The notes beneath the pieces are model-generated. The model did not search any database. It was not told the origin of the DNA and saw nothing but the letters and a program-made list of their open reading frames with translations. A stretch of DNA of 64,000 nucleotides from Pseudomonas viciae. Lineage in GTDB: Bacteria; Pseudomonadota; Gammaproteobacteria; Pseudomonadales; Pseudomonadaceae. The DNA lies in contig NZ_CP035088.1 of NCBI RefSeq assembly GCF_004786035.1, forward strand, positions 6,471,001-6,535,000, read 5' to 3'. This document shows, one piece after another, positions 57,436 through 64,000 of this stretch (the first letter of the stretch is position 1; each line of letters begins with the position of its first letter). The translations under genes were made by a program, and so were the position numbers.

Positions 57436-58018
57436 TAACGCGGAACAGACCGTACCGTATGCATTACCTGCCAATGCCACTCAAAGCGGCACCAAAAGCC
57501 GCTCCAGCAAGGGCGGTACGCCAGCGAATTTCAACGAAATCCGCATGGAAGATAAAAAAGGCGCCGAACAGCTGTACATCCACGCCGAGCGCAACCAGGA
57601 CATCGCCGTGGAAGTGGATGAAAGTCACTGGGTTGGCCGCGATCGTCGCAAGAATATCGACCGCAACGAAATCGTACGGATTGGCGAAGACCGCCTGCGC
57701 GCCGTGCAGCGCAACGATACTCTGCTCGTCGGCGGAACCAAGAGCGACAGCATCAGTACCCAATACCTCGTGGAGGCGGGTTCGCAGATTCGACTGGTCT
57801 GTGGCAAAAGCGTGCTGGAGTTCAATGCCAGTGGCGAGATCAACATCTCGGGCACCGCGTTCAACATCTACGCCAGCGGCAATGGCAACATCGACACCGG
57901 CGGCCGTTTGGACCTCAACTCTGGAGGCGCCAGCGAAGTGGATGCCAAGGGCAAGGGCATCAAGGGTGTGATTGATGCGGCGGTAAAAGCGTTATTCCCG
58001 GCAAAAGCCAAACGCTGA
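56078..58018 (+). CDS. vgrG: T6SS spike protein VgrG (TssI), first copy
   Basis: A 646-residue spike protein. The gp27-like part is at about 1-370 ([57 protein letters not shown]), the gp5 OB region near 385-470 ([65 protein letters not shown]), and a C-terminal gp5-type beta-helix (about 500-646) ending [10 protein letters not shown]. No extra enzymatic domain is present. The C-terminus is specific to this copy and should match the PAAR toxin of the adjacent inverted cassette. Confidence 0.96.
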   Translation: [646 protein letters not shown]

Positions 58019-58036
58019 GGCTCACGGCCGGAACAT

Positions 58037-58069
58037 CCGTGGCGAAGGAGCTTGCTCCCTCGCCACGGG
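58037..58069. repeat. REP-like hairpin after first vgrG
   Basis: CCGTGGCGA-AGGAGCTTGCTCCC-TCGCCACGG: a 9-bp outer stem with an inner GGAGC/GCTCC stem. It lies between converging vgrG and the immunity genes and may end both transcripts. Confidence 0.75.
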
Positions 58070-58095
58070 TTCATCGTTACCAGACCTTTCGACAA

Positions 58096-58359
58096 TCAGA
58101 TGGCCGTACCGCGATTCGCTCCCGGCGGGACAATCAACAGCTCGTCCAGCTCGCGCCTTCTGCAACGGGCCACAAACGGCAGCGCGGCATCCGGGTCACG
58201 CCTGAACAGCTCAAAGGTTGCCCGGTCGATTGCATAGTATTCCTCATAATCGACCATGCCGTTGCTAACCGGTATGGAGACGTAGCATCGACCCGAGTCC
58301 TGTTCGGTCCCCACGCAGAACCTATGGTCGCGGTGGACCAAGGCATCTTGAAATTTCAC
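58096..58359 (-). CDS. Small protein of effector cassette, second candidate immunity or accessory gene
   Basis: An 87-residue protein starting MKFQDALVHRDHRFCVGT and containing RCYVSIPVSNGMVDYEEYYAIDRATFELF, ending LLIVPPGANRGTAI. The start GTG 58359 overlaps the upstream stop as GTGA, pointing to translational coupling; a GTG at 58395 would add 12 residues and a 40-base overlap. No signal peptide, so cytoplasmic. I have an impression that relatives occur next to other Pseudomonas T6SS toxins, but no function is known to me. Confidence 0.7.
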   Translation of the reverse strand: MKFQDALVHRDHRFCVGTEQDSGRCYVSIPVSNGMVDYEEYYAIDRATFELFRRDPDAALPFVARCRRRELDELLIVPPGANRGTAI

Positions 58360-58688
58360 TCGTTTGTAAGCCGGTATTGACCGGGCTGCGTCCACGCGAC
58401 TCGCAAATACTTGCCGCTCAGCAGTTGCTCGTCACGAAGATATTCGAAAACTTCGGAGGGGCACCATTCCTTGCCCGCCGAAAAGGCCACGCCCAATGAA
58501 CGGAGCTCATCGAATACCCCAGCCTTCTGCTTGTTGTCCGCGACCTGCAAAACGTAGACATCTTTCTCTGCCGCATTGGAAAACCCGATCGCGCGCAGGG
58601 ACGAATCCAACGCGTTATCGATGACTTGAACACGAATCACGTCGCCGTCCGCTTTTTCCACGTACGCCTTCAGCCCATCATTAATCAC
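58356..58688 (-). CDS. Candidate immunity protein for PAAR toxin
   Basis: A 110-residue cytoplasmic protein, MINDGLKAYVEKADGDVIRVQVIDNALDS at the start and KYLRVAWTQPGQYRLTNE at the end; no signal peptide. It begins at GTG 58688 inside the toxin gene's end (8-base overlap), with GAGG nine bases upstream; TTG 58694 is an alternative. Overlap with the toxin gene is the main evidence for immunity. It is not similar to P. aeruginosa Tsi6 as far as I can judge. Confidence 0.7.
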   Translation of the reverse strand: MINDGLKAYVEKADGDVIRVQVIDNALDSSLRAIGFSNAAEKDVYVLQVADNKQKAGVFDELRSLGVAFSAGKEWCPSEVFEYLRDEQLLSGKYLRVAWTQPGQYRLTNE

Positions 58689-59901
58689 TGACAAATACCT
58701 CGGTTAAAGTGGTAATACCGTCCGCATCCTTGGTAGGAATCGATTCGACAACCATTTCTGGAGCGCCTCCTGGCAAATGTTTGCCTGGCCCCAGGAAATA
58801 TTGATTCCCTTCCATCGGACTTCTGGGCATGCGCCCTGCGACATCATCGACCTGCCTGATCTTGAATCCACCTTTAAGCGCATCTTTTTCCAAACCAAAG
58901 GCGCGTTCCAGTTCCGCAGCTTTTTTACCACTGATGGTCATCTTGGAACGACCCGAAATGTTCCCGATAACGTCGGTGATGCCTTTCTTATCAGAAACAA
59001 AAGTACCGGCCCGGCCAATCGTCGGGTATGCGTCCCACGCCGTCGGGCTAATGTTGAACCCTCGATTGTCCTTGAGCATCTGTTCTTGTCGCTGACGAGC
59101 CAAGATCGTCCGCTCGGCCGCCGTCATGGGCTTACGTGCCAGCTTCGGCCCGGCACCGAGCAGGGCCATCCCTGCCACGCCCTGAAACAAGTCCCGATAA
59201 CCGGGGCCGAGACGATCGCCCAAATCGCCCAGCAGTTCCATGCCGGCATACAGCGCACCACCGACAGCCAAAGCGCCGAAGAAAGCGGCGGCGCCGGCAA
59301 AAGCCGCAAGCAACAAGGCTCCGCCCGCCGCCAACAACCCCAACACTTCCAACCCAGTGTGCATCCAGCCTTCGAGATCCAGGACAAACGCCACCGACAC
59401 CGTCGGCCCACCGATAAACGTATTGGGGCTGCCGCTCTTGATGTGCGCACCGCAGACCATCTTGCTGTGCAGGCGCGCGGCCGGTTTGCCATTGATGAAT
59501 ACCGTGGCGCTGCCTTCGGCGATCAGCACCGGAAAGGGCCATATCGGGTGATTCATTGGCAGCCCGGTGCAGGAAGACGCAGTGTCTTCGCCCGCCCTCA
59601 TGGCATTGCGGTCGTTGATGTAGACGTTGAAGCTGCCCATTATCAACGCCCCCGTGGTGGGCTCGGGCAGGTTGAAGATGGTGGAGAGCCCCTTGACGAT
59701 CTGGAACATCGACAAGCCGCCAGCGGCAATCGAGCCCGCCATGATGGCCAGCGCCACGCCACCGGTGGCGACTGTCGCGGCAACGACCGCAGCGCCGATC
59801 AAGGCACCGGCCACGGCACCGGCGACCATCGCGGCCAACCCGAACCCGTGGGCTATTTCGTCACCCAGACGTGCTGCTGCCTGTGCATCCATCGCGCGCA
59901 T
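58681..59901 (-). CDS. T6SS effector: prePAAR-TM-PAAR-TM with C-terminal toxin domain of unknown activity
   Basis: A 406-residue membrane-embedding effector with the architecture of Tse6. The prePAAR motif A-A-R-x2-D-x3-H is intact at residues 9-18 (AARLGDEIAH). A first hydrophobic segment (about 22-65, MVAGAVAGALIGAAVVAATVA) is followed by a PAAR domain (about 83-170, FINGKPAARLHSKMVCGAHIKSG), a second hydrophobic segment (about 178-225, LGLLAAGGALLLAAFAGAAAFF) and a cytotoxic C-terminus (about 285-406). That end carries AYPTIGRAGTFVSDKKGITDV, KKAAELERAFGLEKDALKGGFKI and MEGNQYFLGPGKHLPGGAPEMV. I cannot assign its activity. It is 45 bases downstream of the Eag gene on the minus strand. Confidence 0.85.
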   Translation of the reverse strand: MRAMDAQAAARLGDEIAHGFGLAAMVAGAVAGALIGAAVVAATVATGGVALAIMAGSIAAGGLSMFQIVKGLSTIFNLPEPTTGALIMGSFNVYINDRNAMRAGEDTASSCTGLPMNHPIWPFPVLIAEGSATVFINGKPAARLHSKMVCGAHIKSGSPNTFIGGPTVSVAFVLDLEGWMHTGLEVLGLLAAGGALLLAAFAGAAAFFGALAVGGALYAGMELLGDLGDRLGPGYRDLFQGVAGMALLGAGPKLARKPMTAAERTILARQRQEQMLKDNRGFNISPTAWDAYPTIGRAGTFVSDKKGITDVIGNISGRSKMTISGKKAAELERAFGLEKDALKGGFKIRQVDDVAGRMPRSPMEGNQYFLGPGKHLPGGAPEMVVESIPTKDADGITTLTEVFVSD

Positions 59902-59946
59902 CTACCTTACTGATGTGTATGACTGCTCAGAGGGACGTATCGATGC

Positions 59947-60381
59947 TCAGACAATCGGAGGCTGTGGCTTGAACGAATGCATCGCCAGCTTCCAGGCAGG
60001 CTCGTGATAAGCGAAATCATTCGGTGTAGTGGTCAAGGTAGTGATCAGCACAGCGGGCTTACGCTCGATGAACACCTGGCGCAGCATCAGTTCACGCCCC
60101 TCGCGTTGCCAGGTGTAATCCAGCAACGTGGTGGTGTGCCCTTGCAGCACGGTGTCCCAGCGCTGAACCAGCTTGAAGCCCGGCAGTTGCTGCTCCGCGC
60201 TTTTGAGTTGGCGGTCCACGTACTCGGCAAAGGGAGCGTCGCCTTGAGTCGCATCGCGGCTGATCACGAAACTGGCTTCTTTAGCAGGACCGACTGCCGG
60301 CAGCTTGAAAATATTGATGCTCTGATCCTGCCAGGTATCGGGGATTTCGAGATCGGCTTCTTGAATGCGGTAAGAGGTCAC
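59947..60381 (-). CDS. Eag family T6SS chaperone (DUF1795)
   Basis: A 144-residue DUF1795 protein (MTSYRIQEADLEIPDTWQDQSINIFKLPA ... ASFVISRDATQGDAPFAEYVDRQL). Eag chaperones such as EagT6 shield the transmembrane segments of prePAAR effectors until loading onto VgrG. It is encoded directly before the PAAR toxin, which is its expected client. The start is GTG at 60381. Confidence 0.9.
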   Translation of the reverse strand: MTSYRIQEADLEIPDTWQDQSINIFKLPAVGPAKEASFVISRDATQGDAPFAEYVDRQLKSAEQQLPGFKLVQRWDTVLQGHTTTLLDYTWQREGRELMLRQVFIERKPAVLITTLTTTPNDFAYHEPAWKLAMHSFKPQPPIV

Positions 60382-60629
60382 AGTAATCGCTTTCCATGGA
60401 CGTGAGGTGACGCACGAAGGAGCGAATATTCAAGTAATGCCTGGGAACAATCAAGAACCGGGTTCCTCTGCCCCAAGTAACGAACTACATTATGCGATCA
60501 ACGTCACTACTCTGGCGATTTCATGCCTGTGCACGAGCGGTCAAAGGGCGCGATCGCTTGATCTTCAACGTCAAAAACCGGCAATCTTGCGCAGCGTCAA
60601 ATGGACTGCGGCAGCGATAAGGACAACCG
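60382..60629. promoter_or_regulatory. Divergent intergenic region between Eag gene and second vgrG
   Basis: 248 bases between oppositely directed genes, so promoters for both the minus-strand effector cassette and the second vgrG should be here. It is not shared with the region upstream of the first vgrG except for the last few bases (ACCGATG). AAGGA at 60617-60621 is the vgrG ribosome site. No operator is recognised. Confidence 0.5.
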
Positions 60630-62561
60630 ATGTTATTCAACCAAGCCTCACGCCTGGCCAAGATCACCAGCCCCCTTGGGCCCGAGGTCCTGTTGCTCAA
60701 GGACATGGGCGGCGGCGAAGAACTTGGGCGGCTGTTCAACTACGAGTTGCAGCTGCATTCGCTGGACAACGCCATCGACCTCAACCAGTTGCTCGGCAAG
60801 CCGATGTGCGTGAGCCTGCAACTCGATGGCGGTGGCGAGCGCTACTTCCATGGCATCGTCGCCCGTTGCAGCCAGAACATCGACCAGGGCCAGTTCGCCA
60901 GCTACCAGGCGACGTTGCGTCCGTGGTTCTGGCTACTGACCCGTACTTCCGATTGCCGGATCTTCCAGAACCTGACCATCCCGCAGATCATCAAGCAGGT
61001 GTTCCGCGACCTGGGGTTTTCCGATTTCGAAGACGCCTTGAGCCACGCCTATCGCGAGTGGGAATACTGCGTGCAGTATCGCGAAACCAGCTTCGACTTC
61101 GTCAGCCGCCTGATGGAACAGGAAGGGATCTACTACTTCTTCCGCCATGAGCAGGGCCGGCATGTGCTGGTGCTGGCCGACGCCTATGGCGCCCACACCA
61201 CGGCTCCGGGCTATGGATCGGTGCCTTACTACCCGAAGAACGAACAGCAGCGCGAGCGTGACCACATTCACGACTGGCACCTGGCCCAGGAAGTCCAGCC
61301 CGGTTCGCTGGAGCTCAATGACTACGACTTCCAGCGCCCCAGCGCACGCATCGACGTACGCTCGGCCATGCCCCGCCCGCACACCGCCGGTGACTACCCG
61401 CTGTATGACTACCCCGGCACCTACGTGCAGAGCCAGGACGGCGAACACTACGCTCGAACTCGCATCGAAGCCTTGCAGACGTTGCACGAACAGGTCGAGT
61501 TATCGGGTAACGCCCGGGGCCTGGGCTCAGGTCATCTGTTCAGCCTCACCGGCTTCAGCCGCCAGGACCAGAACCGCGAATACCTGATCGTCGGCGCCCG
61601 CTATTACATTTCCCAGGAAAGCGGTGAAACCAGCGGCGGCGCACCGTCGGCCCAGTTCGAAAGCAGCCTGACCTGCATCGACGCCCAGCAAAGCTATCGC
61701 CCCCTGGCGACCACCCACCGGCCTATCGTCAAAGGCCCGCAAACTGCATTGGTGGTCGGCCCCAAAGGCGAGGAAATCTGGACCGACCAGTTTGGCCGGG
61801 TGAAGGTGCATTTCTATTGGGACCGGCACGACCAGTCCAACGAAAACAGCTCATGCTGGATTCGCGTGTCGCAATCCTGGGCCGGGAAAAACTGGGGCTC
61901 GATGCAGATCCCACGCATTGGCCAGGAAGTGATCGTCAGCTTTCTCGAAGGTGACCCGGACCGGCCCATCATCACCGGTCGCGTCTACAACGCCGAACAG
62001 ACCGTGCCCTATGACTTGCCGGCAAACGCCACCCAGAGCGGCATGAAAAGCCGTTCGAGCAAGGGCGGCACGCCGGCGAACTTCAACGAAATCCGCATGG
62101 AAGACAAAAAAGGCGCCGAGCAGTTGTACATCCATGCCGAGCGCAACCAGGACATCGTGGTCGAGGTGGATGAAAGCCACTCGGTGGGCCACGACCGCAA
62201 CAAGAGCATCGGCCACAATGAGACGGTGACCATTGGCAACAACCGCCTGCGCATCGTCAAGCAGGAGGACATCCTGTCGGTAGGCCAGCGCAAGACCGAC
62301 AGCATCAGCCAGAGCTACGTCATCGAAGTGGGCGAGAACCTGCGCCTGGTGTGCGGTGAAAGCATCCTGGAGCTCAACGCCAGCGGCCAGATCAACCTGA
62401 CCGGCGTACAAATCAGCTTCTACGCCAGCGGCGACGCCGAGTTCAACACCGGCGGCGTGCTGCACCTGAACAACGGCGGCGGCCCCGGCGCCACACCGGA
62501 CGGCCAGGGCGTCAAAGGCAGCATCGATGCCAACATCAGCGCCGCGTTCCCCAAGGGCTAA
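60630..62561 (+). CDS. vgrG: T6SS spike protein VgrG (TssI), second copy
   Basis: A 643-residue VgrG almost identical to the first copy over residues 1-515; examples of differences are NI/NV in the CSQN(I/V)DQ stretch, F/W in LRPW(F/L)WLL, and [11 protein letters not shown] versus [11 protein letters not shown]. It differs throughout the C-terminal beta-helix ([35 protein letters not shown] ... [13 protein letters not shown]) and ends [13 protein letters not shown]. The different tip fits a different cargo: the Eag chaperone and Rhs-type effector encoded downstream on the same strand. Confidence 0.96.
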   Translation: [643 protein letters not shown]

Positions 62562-62579
62562 CTTCGAGATTTATGCGCC

Positions 62580-63014
62580 ATGACTTACCGCCTCAATGAA
62601 TTCCAGTTCCAGCTGCCACCCAGCGAATTGCTGGACGCCACGATCAACATCCTCAAGTTCCCCGAGCTGGGCACGTCCTTGATCGTCAGTCGCAGCTTGC
62701 TGGCCGAGGGCGAAACCCTGCAAAGCAACCTCGACGACCAGCTCAAGCGCCTGGAGAAACAAGTCCAGGACCTGCGCTGCCAACCGGGTGCCACCGTGCG
62801 CGTGGGCGCCAATCAGGAAGTCGAAGCCATCGAACTGCGCAGCCAGTTCAACAAGGGCAATGAAAAGGTCTTCCAGTTTCAGCTGGCCCTGGTGCTGCCC
62901 GGCACCCGCAAAATGCTTGCCCTGAGCTACGTGAAAGCCGAGAAACTGGGCGATGCCGAAGCGGCGCATTGGGCGACGATCAAGGGTTCCCTGGTGTTCG
63001 ACGCTCCGGCCTGA
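62580..63014 (+). CDS. Eag family T6SS chaperone (DUF1795), second
   Basis: A 144-residue DUF1795 protein, MTYRLNEFQFQLPPSELLDATINILKFPELGTSLIVSRSLLAEGE. It has the same fold class as the Eag protein at 59947-60381 but is clearly divergent from it, consistent with different client membrane segments. It starts 18 bases after the second vgrG and is followed by the Rhs-type effector, its expected client. Confidence 0.9.
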   Translation: MTYRLNEFQFQLPPSELLDATINILKFPELGTSLIVSRSLLAEGETLQSNLDDQLKRLEKQVQDLRCQPGATVRVGANQEVEAIELRSQFNKGNEKVFQFQLALVLPGTRKMLALSYVKAEKLGDAEAAHWATIKGSLVFDAPA

Positions 63015-63030
63015 CAGCCACCGCACACCT

Positions 63031-63060
63031 GTGTGGGAGCGGGCTTGCTCGCGAAAGCGG
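63031..63060. repeat. Single REP sequence
   Basis: GTGTGGGAGCGGGCTTGCTC and GCGAAAGCGG without an obvious inverted partner nearby; a singlet in the 187-base gap between the Eag gene and the effector gene. Confidence 0.75.
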
Positions 63061-63201
63061 CGGGTCAGCTTGCATCAAAGAAACTGAAACTCATCAAACG
63101 CCTGAGAATGGCGCTAATGAGCATGCCGTAACCAACAAGGACCTCGGTGCGAATGCAAGGTATCCCATCGCTTAAACGCTCCTCCAGCATGAGCCCCTGC
63201 C

Positions 63202-64000
63202 ATGTCTGACGCGCTCTGGGCGGCCCGCCTCGGCGATGCACTGAACCACACCTCAATGATGGCCGACATCCTCGGCGGCGTGCTGGAGGTGGCGGCGAAC
63301 ATCGCGATCACCGCCCTGGCAACCGCTGCCGTGGTCGCGGCCACCGGCATCACCGTGGTCACCGGTGGCCTGGGTTGCTTCGTCCTCGGCCTGGTGGTCG
63401 GCACCATCGTCGGCCTGGCCATGAGCAAGACCGGGGCCGACAAAGGGCTGAGCAATATATGCGAGGGCATCGGCAACGCGCTCTTTCCGCCCACGGTGCA
63501 GGCAAACATCCTCACCGGCTCCACCAACACCCTCACCAACAACATCCCCGCAGCCCGCGCCGCCGGGGCGATTGAATCCCATGTCGCGCCAGCCGGCACC
63601 GAGCTTGAGGCCCCTGAGCCAGAAGCCGAGCCCAGCTACCTGGACATGGCCGGGAACTTCTTCTCGCAGATGTGGCGCCCCACCGTCGCCATGCCCGCGC
63701 CCGGCGCGGTGCCAAAGCCGGAAGACCTGGTCATCTGCACCAAGCACCCGCCCATGCCGCCGCAGTTCATGGCCGAAGGTTCGGACAAGGTCACCATCAA
63801 CGGCCAACCCGCCGTGCGCAGCGGCGATCGCAGCACCTGCGATGCGACGGTGGTGTCGGCCGGTTTGATTTCCCCTGACGTGACCATTGGCGGCGGTTCG
63901 GTGGTGGTGCGCGAGATCCGCAGCGGCAAGACCCCGGGCGTCGGGTTGGCGGTCACGGCGCTGTTGATGCTCAAGGGCGGCAAGGGCAAATTCTTCAGCA
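63202..64000 (+). CDS. Rhs-type prePAAR T6SS effector, N-terminal part (3' end outside window)
   Basis: An open frame from ATG 63202 to the window end, 266 residues visible. The prePAAR motif is intact at residues 7-16 (AARLGDALNH). A long hydrophobic segment (about 20-75, ILGGVLEVAANIAITALATA and VVTGGLGCFVLGLVVGTIVG) precedes a PAAR domain (about 172-240, CTKHPPMPPQFMAEGSDKVTINGQPAVRSGDRSTCDATVV), then GVGLAVTALLMLKGGKGKFF. This N-terminus matches what I recall of fluorescens-group class I prePAAR Rhs effectors such as RhsA; the Rhs cage and toxin tip would lie beyond the window. No stop is seen. Confidence 0.82.
   Translation, partial: MSDALWAARLGDALNHTSMMADILGGVLEVAANIAITALATAAVVAATGITVVTGGLGCFVLGLVVGTIVGLAMSKTGADKGLSNICEGIGNALFPPTVQANILTGSTNTLTNNIPAARAAGAIESHVAPAGTELEAPEPEAEPSYLDMAGNFFSQMWRPTVAMPAPGAVPKPEDLVICTKHPPMPPQFMAEGSDKVTINGQPAVRSGDRSTCDATVVSAGLISPDVTIGGGSVVVREIRSGKTPGVGLAVTALLMLKGGKGKFFS

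Noticed and set aside
58681..59050. Assigning the toxin tail to the Tse6 NAD-hydrolase (Ntox46) family because of the same architecture
   Set aside because: The architecture is the same, but I cannot see convincing similarity in the tail, and the partner does not resemble Tsi6.

Overview
The window reads as chromosomal DNA of a Pseudomonas from the fluorescens group. It is GC-rich with high coding density. It contains Crc, an AlgC-type phosphomannomutase and a conserved run radC-coaBC-dut-algC-argB ... pyrE-crc-rph-yicC-gmk-rpoZ-spoT-ridA ... exbBD-tonB-oxyR-recG. It also carries many fluorescens-type REP/REPIN elements built around the core GTGGGAGCGGGCTTGCTCGCGA. The species cannot be fixed from the sequence alone.

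Layout. (1) Positions 1-25.7 kb are a housekeeping backbone: the end of a peptide-binding protein gene, DNA repair (radC, recG), CoA, dUTP, pyrimidine, arginine and nucleotide metabolism, the stringent response (spoT, rpoZ), carbon catabolite control (crc), iron/TonB energy transduction (exbBD-tonB) and peroxide response (oxyR). An accessory delta-60 repeat protein sits near the end of this part. (2) 25.7-27.4 kb is a repeat-rich junction. It holds a long palindrome, a structured leader in front of a DUF6124 gene, and a mosaic of REP sequences. (3) 27.4-56 kb is a complete type VI secretion system (T6SS) of the P. aeruginosa HSI-I type. The minus strand carries fha-tssJ-tssK-tssL-tssM-tagF-pppA-ppkA-tagT-tagS-tagR-tagQ, which is the envelope complex plus the threonine-phosphorylation control pathway. 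The plus strand carries tssA-tssB-tssC-hcp-[amidase effector-immunity]-tssE-tssF-tssG-clpV, which is baseplate, tube, sheath and unfoldase. A 415-bp divergent control region separates the two arms and contains candidate Rsm sites. (4) 56-64 kb is an effector-delivery island. Two nearly duplicate vgrG genes flank an inverted cassette of Eag chaperone, prePAAR/PAAR toxin and two small genes. The second vgrG is followed by another Eag chaperone and by the start of an Rhs-type prePAAR effector that runs off the window.

How it works together. TagQRST, PpkA, PppA, Fha and TagF tune firing of the apparatus. TssJLM anchor it, and TssA, TssK, TssE, TssF and TssG build the baseplate. TssBC and Hcp form the contractile tail, and ClpV recycles the sheath. 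The cargo is of three kinds: a probable Tae4 peptidoglycan amidase with a lipoprotein immunity partner, placed directly after hcp; a membrane-spanning PAAR toxin loaded by an Eag chaperone on one VgrG; and an Rhs toxin loaded by a second Eag chaperone on the other VgrG. The least described parts are the C-terminal toxin domain at about 58.7-59.0 kb with its two small partner genes, the lipoprotein immunity gene at 49.4 kb, and the structured leader at 26.0-26.2 kb.
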